This document shows positions 18,349-26,885 of a stretch of DNA of 64,000 nucleotides, one piece after another. Positions within the stretch are counted from its first letter, which is position 1. Every line of letters starts with the position of its first letter. The notes below the pieces were generated by a model. That model was given only the letters and a program-made list of their open reading frames with translations, had not been told where the DNA came from and searched no databases. This stretch comes from CALMEC01 sp963706315 (lineage in GTDB: Bacteria; Actinomycetota; Thermoleophilia; Miltoncostaeales; Miltoncostaeaceae): the NCBI GenBank assembly GCA_963706315.1, contig CAVPMA010000019.1, positions 298,746 through 362,745 on the forward strand, read 5' to 3'. Made by a program: the position numbers and the translations under genes.

Positions 18349-19746
18349 GGCTCTTCGGGCATCGAGGTGGGTGATCGGGTAGCGGGATAGGCGCGAGATC
18401 GCGGTGGTGGTGTGGGGTGCCAGGCGCGATCCGTGGCTCCTCGTAGCCTCGCAGCTTCTCAGGAAGCGAAGCGAGGAGATCGGGATGCGCCTGGCACAGG
18501 TATTCAAGCGCCTGCTCGGGATGGAGCGCGAGCGGGTCGTCGGCGTCGAGATCACCGAGGAGGCGCACGGCGACGCGATCGTCGTAGTCGACGTGGCGCT
18601 CAGGGCGCGGCGGCGGATGTTCTGCTCGGGGTGCGGCCAACGAGTGCGCTCGGCCTACGATCGCCGGGTCACAAGCTGGCGTCATCTCGACCTGTTTCGT
18701 GTGCGGTGCGTGATCCGCTGCGAGATCCACCGGGTCGCCTGCCCGGATTGCGGTGTGCGAGGTGAGCGGGTCGCGTGGGCGCGGGCCGGCTCGCGCTTCA
18801 CCCGGGCGTTTGAGGACACCTGCGTGTGGCTTGCCCGCGCCGCCCCGAAGAGCACGGTCGCCCAGTTGCAACGAGTCGACTGGCAGACGGTCGGGCGGAT
18901 GATCGAGCGGGTGGTCACAGAGCACACCGCCACCAGATCCGGGGACGGCCTCGACGGGCTCAGGCGGATCGGGATCGACGAGGTCGCCTACCGCAAGGGC
19001 CACCGCTACCTGATGTGCGTCACCGACCACGACTCAGGCAGGCTGGTGTGGGCCGCTCCCGGCAGGAGCGAGCAGACCGCTGCCGCGTTCTTCCAAGCGC
19101 TGGGACCCGAGCGCTGCCGGCAGGTCGAGGCGGTGTCGCTGGATCTTCACGGCGGGTGGATCCGCGCCTGCCGAGATCACTGCCCCAACGCCAGGATCTG
19201 CGCCGATCCCTTCCACGTGATCCGGCTCGCCACCCAGGCCCTCGACGAGCTCAGGCGTGGGCTGTGGCAGCAGCTACGCGAAACGGATCCTGAGCGGGCT
19301 GCGTGGATCAAAGGAACGCGCTTCGCGATCCGCCGGCGCGCCGCGAACCTCAGGCCCCAGGACCGCTCGATCCTCGACGAGCTCGCCGAGACCAACCAAG
19401 ACCTCTACCGCGGGTGGCTGCTCGTCGAGCTGCTGCGGGCCGTCTACCAGGCACGAGATCACGACGAGGCGATGGGGCTACTCGACGAGTGGATCTACGC
19501 GGCGTGCGTGAGCGAGCTCGACCCGTTCATCCGCACCGCCCTGACCCTCGACACCCACCGCCAGTACATCGCCAACGCCATCGCGCTACGGCTCTCGAAC
19601 GCCCGCCTCGAGGGCATGAACTCAACCGTGCGGTTGGTCAGCCACCGCGCCCGCGGGTTCCGAAGACTCGACTCGCTTCTGGCCATGCTCACGCTGATCT
19701 GCGGCCGCATCCCCGTTGAGCTACCCACCTGAACCCACGAAGAACC
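18349..19746 (+). mobile_element. ISL3-family insertion sequence, copy 2
   Basis: A complete 1398-bp element with ends GGCTCTTCG (left) and CGAAGAACC (right). It is flanked by the direct repeat CCATTACG at 18341-18348 and 19747-19754. Length and encoded protein match copy 1, which lies about 5 kb away in inverted orientation. The distinct, intact target duplications show that each copy arrived by its own transposition event. Confidence 0.95.
18404..19732 (+). CDS. ISL3-family transposase
   Basis: A 442-residue protein identical to that at 11942. It has the zinc-ribbon-like CSGCGQRVRSAYDRR, the DDE-core segments GIDEVAYRKGHRYLMCV, VSLDLHGGWIRACRDH and ADPFHVIRLATQAL, and the C-terminal NARLEGMNSTVRLVSHRARG. 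Identity of the two copies implies recent activity. Inverted identical copies also allow inversion of the 5-kb catabolic segment between them by homologous recombination. Confidence 0.93.
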   Translation: MVVWGARRDPWLLVASQLLRKRSEEIGMRLAQVFKRLLGMERERVVGVEITEEAHGDAIVVVDVALRARRRMFCSGCGQRVRSAYDRRVTSWRHLDLFRVRCVIRCEIHRVACPDCGVRGERVAWARAGSRFTRAFEDTCVWLARAAPKSTVAQLQRVDWQTVGRMIERVVTEHTATRSGDGLDGLRRIGIDEVAYRKGHRYLMCVTDHDSGRLVWAAPGRSEQTAAAFFQALGPERCRQVEAVSLDLHGGWIRACRDHCPNARICADPFHVIRLATQALDELRRGLWQQLRETDPERAAWIKGTRFAIRRRAANLRPQDRSILDELAETNQDLYRGWLLVELLRAVYQARDHDEAMGLLDEWIYAACVSELDPFIRTALTLDTHRQYIANAIALRLSNARLEGMNSTVRLVSHRARGFRRLDSLLAMLTLICGRIPVELPT

Positions 19747-19754
19747 CCATTACG

Positions 19755-20253
19755 CCCAACGAGAACTCCGAGGCCCAGTCGTCACCGAGCGTGATCGGGG
19801 TGGAACAACGGGTAACGCCCCTGTTCCCCTGCGGCCGATGCGACGTGCCCGACCGGTGCCGGACCAAGCACACGTACGCCGCGGCTCGCAGGATGCTCTG
19901 AGCTTGTCACCCGCCCATACACCCGAGATGGATCGCGCGGAATTGACCCGCTCGGGTCACAGACCCCGCGTGTGCGCGGCGATACCGTCTTCTCGAATGA
20001 CGTGGACGACGACGTCACGAACGTCGGCCCGCGTCTCACGCGGCGCATCGGCCGACCCCGAATGAAGCTGACCCTCGTTGGATGAAGAAGCTGTTCCCGG
20101 AGGTGTGAAGTGGTCCCGCCGCGCGGTGCGGCTCCCCGCCCTCCTCGTAGTCGCCGGGTCGGCCTGTCCCGGCTCGGCCCGACGCTATTGGTGGGCCACT
20201 CCGGCGCGCGAGCGGCGCTGGGCGATGCTGAACGGACAGCGGAGGGTCTCGGA
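19755..20253. other. Gene-poor stretch right of the IS
   Basis: A short frame ends PCGRCDVPDRCRTKHTYAA near 19830-19901, cysteine-rich but lacking a start and cut by the IS target site; it may be the tail of a lost gene. The rest to 20253 shows nothing recognisable. GGAGGGTCTCGGA at 20241-20253 is the ribosome site of the next small gene. Confidence 0.35.
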
Positions 20254-20433
20254 ATGAGTATGCCTGCCTGCCCGCGGTGTGGGGATCTCAACGTCTTCGG
20301 TGCGAAACGATGCACCGGATGCGGAGGGTACTTCCTCCTGCCAAACCCGAGGAACAAGGGCCGCAGAACGGGTCCGCATCATCCTGCCGAGGGAGGTCTG
20401 TGTCCCGCTTCAAGGAAGTTGGCAGGGTCGTAG
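20254..20433 (+). CDS. Small zinc-ribbon protein
   Basis: A 59-residue product from ATG 20254, with GGAGGG upstream. It starts MSMPACPRCGDLNVFGAKRC and has two CxxC knuckles (CPRC, CTGC) separated by 14 residues, a classic zinc ribbon, then a basic tail. The tail is read through DNA resembling 3542-3600, where a different frame is protein-like, so the C-terminus here may be frameshifted and the ancestor longer. Function unknown. Confidence 0.45.
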   Translation: MSMPACPRCGDLNVFGAKRCTGCGGYFLLPNPRNKGRRTGPHHPAEGGLCPASRKLAGS

Positions 20434-20462
20434 AGTCGGGCTCCTGTTGAAGGGAGCAACGG

Positions 20463-20786
20463 ATGGGACGACCGCCAGCGATACCGACTGAGGAGAAGCT
20501 CAGGCTTGTCTTGTCGGTGATCTCGGGTGAGATGACGATCGCTCAGGCCGCTCGGCACGGGAAGGTGTCGGAGCAGTCGGTGAGCCGTTGGAAGCAGCAG
20601 TTCCTCGCCGGGGGCAAGGACGGCCTCGCCGAGGGCGGCCGAAGCGGCATCAGCGATCCCAGGGAACGCGAGTTGCTGTCGGAGATCGAGGAGCTGAAGG
20701 CCGCCCTCGGCGAGGCGCACGTCCAACTCAGGGTGTGGAAGCGGTCGGCGGAGGGGCGCCTGGGCCCTTCGAGGACCTCGAGATGA
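20463..20786 (+). CDS. IS3-family transposase OrfA
   Basis: A 107-residue DNA-binding subunit: MGRPPAIPTEEKLRLVLSVI, then a helix-turn-helix (MTIAQAARHGKVSEQSVSRW) and a coiled-coil leucine-zipper segment (LLSEIEELKAALGEAHVQLR). AGGGAGCAACGG lies immediately upstream. In IS3 elements OrfA joins OrfB by frameshifting; the downstream OrfB here is only a remnant, so the element cannot transpose by itself. Confidence 0.8.
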   Translation: MGRPPAIPTEEKLRLVLSVISGEMTIAQAARHGKVSEQSVSRWKQQFLAGGKDGLAEGGRSGISDPRERELLSEIEELKAALGEAHVQLRVWKRSAEGRLGPSRTSR

Positions 20787-20905
20787 TCCGCCAAGATGCG
20801 GGGATGCCGACTTCGAGGTTCACCGGTCTGGTCGGCATCCCGGAGCGCACGTACCGCCGCTGGCAGCAACGCCAACGCGCCGGCAAGCCGGCGAAGGACC
20901 AGCAT
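20783..20905 (+). pseudogene. IS3-family OrfB, N-terminal remnant
   Basis: About 40 codons matching the OrfB start (MIRQDAGMPTSRFTGLVGIP, then ERTYRRWQQRQRAGKP), overlapping OrfA by four bases. The frame then runs without a stop into the flavodoxin-fold reductase, so the DDE integrase core is absent. The junction marks a deletion fusing the IS to the reductase promoter region. Confidence 0.75.
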
Positions 20906-21661
20906 ATGAGCCGCGACCTTGACCCGCGCCAGGAGCAACTCTACGAGCAAGCGCAGTGGGACTTCTCGGATCTGCGGGCGCTCTACATCAACTGCACGCT
21001 AAAGCGCTCGCCGGAGGTGTCCCATACGCAGGGACTGGCCGACCGGTCGATGGCGATCATGCGCCGGCTCGGCGTGAACGTTGAGCTCGTGCGAGCCGTG
21101 GATCATGAAATAGCCACGGGTGTCTACCCGGACATGACCGAGCATGGCTGGGAGCGCGACGACTGGCCGGCGATCTTCGAGCAGGTCATGGCCGCAGACA
21201 TGCTGGTGCTGCTCTCCCCGATCTGGCTCGGCGAGAAGTCATCGGTCTGCACGCGGGTGATCGAGCGTCTCTACGGCAACAGCCACCTGCTCAACGACGC
21301 CGGACAGTGGGCCTACTACGGTCGCGTTGGTGGCTGCATCATCACCGGCAATGAAGATGGCGCCAAGCACTGCGCGATGAACATCCTCTACTCGCTGCAG
21401 CACCTCGGCTACACGATCCCGCCCCAGGCAGATGCAGGCTGGCTCGGAGAAGCCGGACCAGGGCCGAGCTACCTGGACGCCGCCTCGGGCGGTCCGGAGA
21501 ATGACTTCACCAACCGCAACACCACGTTCCTTACCTGGAACCTGCTGCACATGGCGCGGATGATCAAGGACGCCGGCGGGATCCCGGCGCATGGCAACCA
21601 GAAGAGCCTTTGGGACGCCGGCTGCCGATTCGACTACGAGAACCCCGAACACCGCGTCTGA
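20906..21661 (+). CDS. Flavodoxin-fold NAD(P)H:FMN-type oxidoreductase
   Basis: A 251-residue protein. ATG 20906 is taken as start because sequence above it is IS3 OrfB; GAAGGA lies about eight bases upstream. After a short leader comes the flavodoxin beta1 and loop (LRALYINCTLKRSPEVSHTQ), then MAADMLVLLSPIWLGEKSS and GGCIITGNEDGAKHCAMNIL, as in NADPH-dependent FMN reductase family proteins. Likely a cytoplasmic flavin reductase or quinone reductase. Because the reading frame is continuous with the IS3 remnant, a fusion protein starting at OrfB 20783 is also possible. Confidence 0.8.
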   Translation: MSRDLDPRQEQLYEQAQWDFSDLRALYINCTLKRSPEVSHTQGLADRSMAIMRRLGVNVELVRAVDHEIATGVYPDMTEHGWERDDWPAIFEQVMAADMLVLLSPIWLGEKSSVCTRVIERLYGNSHLLNDAGQWAYYGRVGGCIITGNEDGAKHCAMNILYSLQHLGYTIPPQADAGWLGEAGPGPSYLDAASGGPENDFTNRNTTFLTWNLLHMARMIKDAGGIPAHGNQKSLWDAGCRFDYENPEHRV

Positions 21662-21931
21662 CACATCAGGCGCTCCGGCAAGTGGGTAGGGCCGACCTGT
21701 TCGCCGATTACGTCCCACTCGAGGACCGTGACCTCGAACCCCAGTGTTAGCCGACCTCTCGGGCCAGAGGCTGCGCCTGGCGATGACCTGCACGTGCAAG
21801 ATTCTCCGTGTCGCCGACCCACGGTCGATCGTCTGGACGACTGAGACCCTGTCCCGCGAACGAATGCTGTGCCGCCTTATGCATCGGGTGTTCGCAGCGC
21901 CGGACCCGGTCCGACTCGACCCGGGGACCAC

Positions 21932-23488
21932 TCACGGGACGACGGCATGTTGCATGGCCCAAAGTGCCGCGGCAGCGCGTGTCGACACGCCGATCTTGCC
22001 GTAGATGTGCTGGATGTGGTGATCGGCAGTCTTGGGGGAGATCACGAGCCGATCGGCGATCTGGCGCGTGGTGAGTCCTTTGGCCGCGAGTCGCAGTACA
22101 TCGACTTCGCGTCGGGTGAGCTCCCCCGGATCTCGGGGCCGCTTGCCCGAAGGAGCTCGCGGCTCGCCGTGCCCCGCGGCGATGAGGACCGCGTGGCTCG
22201 CGCGAGCCTCGAGCACGCCCTCCGATCCGAGCCGGCGAAGCTCAACGGCAGCATCGCCGGGGGAGAACGGTAGACGATCGGCTCGCTCGGTGGTCAGCCC
22301 CACGTAGATCTCCGTCGCCGCCAGGACGCACGTTCCGAGATCGCTTACGTCGACTCGTACGCGTCTGTGGTAACCGGACCCGTCGCACCGCTCGTGGTGC
22401 GCGGACGCGACCGGGTTGAGGACGGCCAGCGCCGGTGAGCGACGCAGCATCTGCTCGGTCAGCATCGGGTGAAGCTCAACCCGATCGAACTCCGTCCGCG
22501 TGAGTACGCCGGGCTTGTCCCAGATCGAGTTCGGCACAGCCGTGGTGCCGAAGTCGTGCACGAGCGCTGCGCGACGGAGCGTCGTGATCGCCTCGTCGCT
22601 GAGGCCGAGCACCCGGGCGGCGTCCGCCGCGATCTGCGCGCACCGGCGGCTGTGCCCGCCCATATACGGGGATTTCAGGTCGATGAAGTCGGCGGTCACC
22701 ATCAGGGCGTCGTCGAGGTCGGCTCCGGCGAGCACGCGATGAGGCTCGGGTTCCAAGGCCAGCACGGCGTCCCACGGATCGACCTCGGCGAGACGATCGA
22801 ACCATCCGAGCCCGTGCTCGACGAACAGGTCGGCGAGGACGGGATCGTATGTGCGGTCGCGCCGGTCGCGGGCCGCACCCATGGCGTGATCGGGCGAGAA
22901 GATCCGCCCGATCGCCTCCATGTCGTGGCTGAGATGCACGACGCGCATCGCGAGGGGGATCGTCTCGCCCGCGGCGTGGGCAGGGTAGCCGTTTCCATTC
23001 CAGCGCTCGAACGTGAAGCGCAAGGCCTCGCGCACGCCAGGCCCGAAGCCGAGGCGCTCCACGAGTCTGTCGGCCACCTCGCAGCCTGACGAGAAGTTGT
23101 ACACCGCCCACTCCCGGGCGGTCTGCTGGATCATCTGGACGATTTCGTCCCGTTCCTCCGGGCTTCGCCCGACCGTCGCGAAGGCGACCACGTCGCGCAT
23201 CACCTCGCTGGGATTCGCGGCGTCATGGATCAGCGTCTGGGCGCGAATCGCAATCTCGTCGCCGAACACGGTGGCGACCTCGTGCGCGTGGCCAGTGCAC
23301 CCGATGTACCTCAGCAACGCAACCCAGTACGCGTCCTTGCTTAACTCGTCGTCGAATTCCGCCGCTTCGCAGATCCACGTGGCGAGCAGGCACGAGCGCA
23401 GCTGCGACTCGAGCGGCTGGCCAAATGCATTGTCCTGCGCGAGCGCCAGCGTCGCGATGAGCTCACCGAGACGAAGCGGCGTTTCCAA
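21932..23488 (-). CDS. Double HD-GYP domain protein with LuxR-type HTH
   Basis: A 518-residue regulator. A TTG start at 23488 is preferred: GGGAGA lies upstream and the family-like sequence begins ETPLRLGELIATLALAQD. The first HD-GYP-like half ends in FERWNGNGYP. The second half has GGHSRRCAQIA, ALVHDFGTTAVPNSIW and HHERCDGSGYH, variants of HD and GYP motifs. A C-terminal LuxR HTH follows (LTRREVDVLRLAAKGLTTRQ, then IADRLVISPKTADHHI). Such proteins link a degenerate or active phosphodiesterase fold to DNA binding. It is transcribed divergently from the binding-protein gene at 23587. Confidence 0.85.
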   Translation of the reverse strand: METPLRLGELIATLALAQDNAFGQPLESQLRSCLLATWICEAAEFDDELSKDAYWVALLRYIGCTGHAHEVATVFGDEIAIRAQTLIHDAANPSEVMRDVVAFATVGRSPEERDEIVQMIQQTAREWAVYNFSSGCEVADRLVERLGFGPGVREALRFTFERWNGNGYPAHAAGETIPLAMRVVHLSHDMEAIGRIFSPDHAMGAARDRRDRTYDPVLADLFVEHGLGWFDRLAEVDPWDAVLALEPEPHRVLAGADLDDALMVTADFIDLKSPYMGGHSRRCAQIAADAARVLGLSDEAITTLRRAALVHDFGTTAVPNSIWDKPGVLTRTEFDRVELHPMLTEQMLRRSPALAVLNPVASAHHERCDGSGYHRRVRVDVSDLGTCVLAATEIYVGLTTERADRLPFSPGDAAVELRRLGSEGVLEARASHAVLIAAGHGEPRAPSGKRPRDPGELTRREVDVLRLAAKGLTTRQIADRLVISPKTADHHIQHIYGKIGVSTRAAAALWAMQHAVVP

Positions 23489-23586
23489 GATAGGGCGTTC
23501 TCCCGATGTTCCGGCCGGCGCGGCTGGACACCATCCTCGCACGTCGCGCCGCCGCACCGGAGGCGCTCTTCTCAAGGGGGAACATC

Positions 23587-24728
23587 ATGACGCAATCACC
23601 ACCATCGGGCGACCCGATCAGGGTGGGGGTCATCGCCGATCAGACCGGGCCGCTCTCGTTCGTCGGGATCGCCAACGCCAACGTCGCCCGCATGGTCGTC
23701 GGCGACATCAACGCGAAGGGCGGCCTTCTCGGACGTCGCGTCGACCTGTACCTCGAGGACAGCGCGACCGACGACGCGGTCGCGGCCGTAAAGGCGGCAA
23801 AGCTGGTGGAGCAGGATCAAGTCGACGTCATCTTCGGCGGCATCTACAGCTCCACGAGGCAGGCCATCAAGGGCCCGGCCGTCGTGGAGGGCAAGACGCT
23901 CTACATCTACCCGGAGCAGTACGAGGGACAGGAGTCCGATCCGCTCATCTTCTGCACCGGTCCGGTGCCGGCGCAGCAGGTCGACCCGTTCATCCCGTGG
24001 CTGATGCGACAGACCGGGGCGAAGACGTTCTACCTGCCGTCCGCCGACTACATCTGGCCGCACGTGATGAACGCGCGCGTCCGAGAGGTCGTCTCGGCCA
24101 ACGGCGGGGCGATCGTCGGCGAGGAGTACTTCCCGCTCGACCACACGGACTACCGAGCGACAGTCGAGCAGGATCAACTCGAGCGGCGCGGACGTGGTGT
24201 TCAACACGATCGTCCCCCCCGGCGTCGCGCCGTTCTTCGAGCAGCTGTACGACTCGGGCTTCGTCGCGCCGCGGCGGACACCTCGTCTGCACGTACTTCG
24301 ACGAGAACTTCCTCAACATGGTGCCGGCCGCCCACGTCGAGGGGCTGTACGGCTGCCTCGACTACTACCAGGCCGTCGACGACCCGTTCAGCCAGAAGCT
24401 GCTCGCGCAGTACGAGGCGCTCTACCCCGGTGATGCCAAGTTCACGGGCGGCAGCGCGTGCTCGGGCCTGTACCGCGGGCTGCGGCTCTGGGCTGCCGCG
24501 GTGACGGAGGCCGGCTCGCTCGCGCAGGCGGACGTGATCGCGGCGCTGGATCACGCGCGGATCGCCGAGGGCCCGGGCGGACCGGCGGCAATGGTGCCCG
24601 GCCAGCATCACGTGCGCATGAACATGTACATCGCCCAGGCGCGAAGCGGTCGTTTCGAGATCGTCGAGAACCTCGGCGCGATCGATCCGCAGGAACGCCT
24701 CGTGCAGACCCCGGTCCTCACCTCCTGA
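23587..24728 (+). pseudogene. UrtA/AmiC-like periplasmic-binding-fold protein, two frameshifts
   Basis: AAGGGGGAACATC precedes ATG 23587. The product matches type I binding proteins of the urea/short-chain amide group: IRVGVIADQTGPLSFVGIAN, FGGIYSSTRQAIKGP, IYPEQYEGQESDPLIFCTGP and PSADYIWPHVMN. The frame shifts near 24175 and again near 24275, then continues YFDENFLNMVPAAHVEG to the stop at 24728. No signal peptide is present, so it would be cytoplasmic, like the amidase regulator AmiC rather than a transporter component. Divergent from the HD-GYP/LuxR gene. Two one-base indels break it, unless they are sequence errors. Confidence 0.78.
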
Positions 24729-24788
24729 GCAACCGAAGCAAGAACCGTCTGCACAACGAGACTGCCAAGAAGAAGGGGAAACGCACAA

Positions 24789-25062
24789 ATGCTACTTGCC
24801 ACTACTCAAGTCGAGGACTTCGACCGCTTCCTGGAGGTCTTCTCCACAAAGGGCGCTGAGCAAGCGCAAGCAGCACGGGTTGCAGGGGGTGCTCGTCTTC
24901 CGCGATCCCTCCGAGACCGATCGGGTCTGGGCAGTCTTCGACTGGGACGAACAGGGCTGGCAGAACTTCGTGTCCGACCCCGAGGTCCCCCCGATCATGA
25001 AGCAAGCCGGGCACACGGCGAGGCCGCAGGCCGCGCAATTCGCCGGTCAGTACAGCGCCTGA
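24789..25062 (+). pseudogene. Small alpha/beta-barrel-like protein, frameshifted
   Basis: GAAGGGGAAACGCACAA precedes ATG 24789. The first frame reads LLATTQVEDFDRFLEVFSTKG; one base too many near 24860 moves the rest into the frame GLQGVLVFRDPSETDRVWAV and FDWDEQGWQNFVSDPEVPPI, ending at 25062. Combined length about 90 residues with the feel of dimeric ferredoxin-like monooxygenase-fold proteins. It follows the broken binding protein by 60 bases and may have been in its operon. Function unknown. Confidence 0.6.
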
Positions 25063-25226
25063 CCTCCACCCTCACGCGGGGCGGCGCCAACAGCGTCGCC
25101 CCACCCACGCGATGGGCGCGCCGACGAGCACGCGACAGCCGGCGACGACGGGTCAGGGCCGCGCGTAAGCCGCGTACGCCTGCAGCAGGAGTCCTCGGTG
25201 GTCCGCCTGCACGGCGGTGGTCGCCG

Positions 25227-25925
25227 TCACAGCCCGACGATCAGGTCGCGGACCTCGGCGGGCTGGGAGAGGAATGGGTGGTGGCCGGCGTCGAGTTCCA
25301 CGACGCTGGCTGCTCGACCGGCGAACTCGCGTTGCAGGTCGGCCGGGGTGCCCTGGTCCTGCGCACAGACAAGGTACGTCGAGGGCACGTGCTGCCAGGC
25401 CGCTGACTGCACCGGCTGCTCGAGCACCGCCAGGCTCTGTCGGGCCGTCTTGTCCATGGCCTGTCGCTGGATCTCCGGATCGCAGTCCTGCAGGAACGTC
25501 TCGGCCAGGGCCTCCGGCCGGACGGTGAACGTGCCGCCCTCGGGATCGATGTCGAGGAATGGGGCGGGCTCCTCACCGCCGAACGAGGAGAGGCTCTGCC
25601 CGACCTCGGGCAGGTAGCTCGACACGAGCAGCAGATGGCGCACAGCGTCGACGCCCGCAGCTGCCTCCGCGGTGACGATGCCGCCGTAGCTGTGGGCGAC
25701 CACGACGGTCGGCTCATCGCTCGCGGTCAAGACTTGCCGGACCGAGGCGACATCCTCGGCCAGCCCGGGTCCTCGCGCACCCGTCGGCTCACCCGTCTCG
25801 CCACAGCTGGGCAAGACGGGCGCCTCGCTGGCGACGCCCCGCTCGGCCAGCAGCTCACCGGTTCGGTGCCACCACCACGATCCGTCCTTGACGCATGCCC
25901 CATGCACGAAGACGACCCTCATCAT
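25227..25925 (-). CDS. Alpha/beta hydrolase
   Basis: A 232-residue esterase-like hydrolase: VVFVHGACVKDGSWWWHR (oxyanion-hole HG), nucleophile elbow VVAHSYGGIVTAE, and LDAGHHPFLSQP with the catalytic His. The short size and the VHGA...WxW pattern resemble pyrethroid hydrolase/salicylate-esterase-like proteins. It is transcribed divergently from a TetR-type gene with a palindrome in the shared 5' region, so control by that repressor is likely. Substrate unknown. Confidence 0.85.
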   Translation of the reverse strand: MMRVVFVHGACVKDGSWWWHRTGELLAERGVASEAPVLPSCGETGEPTGARGPGLAEDVASVRQVLTASDEPTVVVAHSYGGIVTAEAAAGVDAVRHLLLVSSYLPEVGQSLSSFGGEEPAPFLDIDPEGGTFTVRPEALAETFLQDCDPEIQRQAMDKTARQSLAVLEQPVQSAAWQHVPSTYLVCAQDQGTPADLQREFAGRAASVVELDAGHHPFLSQPAEVRDLIVGL

Positions 25926-25967
25926 GACCTCCTCGTCGTGTGTCGATCTGCTGTCGAGCGATAGTAG

Positions 25968-25985
25968 ACGTACCGTTCGTTACGT
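25968..25985. promoter_or_regulatory. Candidate TetR operator
   Basis: ACGTACCGTTCGTTACGT is an 18-bp dyad matching its own complement at all but four positions (ACGTAnCGnnCGnTACGT). It lies between the divergent hydrolase and TetR genes, the usual place for an autoregulatory TetR operator. Confidence 0.55.
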
Positions 25986-25987
25986 GA

Positions 25988-26548
25988 AAAGATGATCCGA
26001 TCGGCAGGCAGCGCCAACCGCAGATCAAGCAGCGGCTTCTCGACGCGTGCACCGACTACGCGCTCGAGCACGGGCTCCCTGATCGGCTCGGGCCGTTGGC
26101 GGCCGCCGCGGGCACCTCGAGCCGGATGTTGATCTACCACTTCGAGACCCGTGACGGACTGCTCCGCGAGGTCCTGGGACAGGCCCGGCAGCGCCAGGTC
26201 GAGGCGTTCACCGACCTCATACGCCTGCGACCCGACGAGCCCTACCCGGTGACCCTGGCCCGCGCATGGTCGGCGATCTCCGGGCCTCAGGGCGAGCCCT
26301 ACCTGCGCATGTTCAGCCGGCTGCACGACACCGCGGGAGAACCACTCTGGCCTGGCTTCCGGCGCACCGCGACCACCGACTGGCTCGCACCGCTCGAGCA
26401 CGGCATGCGCAGCCTCGGCCGACCCGAGCTTGCCACCGTCGTGCTCGCCGTCATCCGCGGCCTCCTCATGGACCTCGACGCAACCGGCGACACCACACGC
26501 ACGCACCGGGCCTTCGCCGACTTCCTCACCACGATCGGCAGCGCCTGA
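25988..26548 (+). CDS. TetR-family transcriptional regulator (start unclear)
   Basis: The frame is open from 25988 and encodes an N-terminal TetR DNA-binding domain: IKQRLLDACTDYALEHG, then LGPLAAAAGTSSRMLIYHFE, whose recognition helix ends YHFETRDGLL. A C-terminal ligand domain follows to residue 186. No ATG, GTG or TTG lies upstream of the first helix in this frame; an ATG at 25992 is in another frame, so a one-base error or indel near 26000 is likely. Probably represses the divergent hydrolase through the palindrome at 25968. Confidence 0.72.
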   Translation, partial: KDDPIGRQRQPQIKQRLLDACTDYALEHGLPDRLGPLAAAAGTSSRMLIYHFETRDGLLREVLGQARQRQVEAFTDLIRLRPDEPYPVTLARAWSAISGPQGEPYLRMFSRLHDTAGEPLWPGFRRTATTDWLAPLEHGMRSLGRPELATVVLAVIRGLLMDLDATGDTTRTHRAFADFLTTIGSA

Positions 26549-26885
26549 CAACGCGGAAGGACGCCTTGCCAGAGGCTCGCTTCCAACCGTAGTCCTGCCG
26601 CGGCGCATCTCGTCGTCGACGGCGCCGGCGCCGCCAACCACGCCGGCGTGGCCTCAGGGCGCCCATCTCTCAGCGCGCTCATCCGCATAGCGCGACCGGG
26701 CCGGTCATCGCGCCCATTGCGCCGAGCCGTACTCCCCTGCGAAACGGCACCTCCATGACCTCCAACTGTCGCCGACACCGACGACTAGTTCCAGCCTTGA
26801 CACAAGCCGGCGCGCGCGTCCACCACAGGGGGAAGGAGGGAGAAAAGCTAGGTTCTCGTCGTGGACCTTCGAAGCGGAGCGACCG
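26549..26885. other. Intergenic stretch before GMC oxidoreductase
   Basis: No recognisable gene, RNA or repeat. GGAGCGACCG just before 26886 is the ribosome site of the next gene. Confidence 0.4.

Noticed and set aside
11928..19746. Composite transposon formed by the two ISL3 copies
   Set aside because: Each IS has its own matching 8-bp repeat on both sides; a composite unit would share one repeat only at its outer ends.
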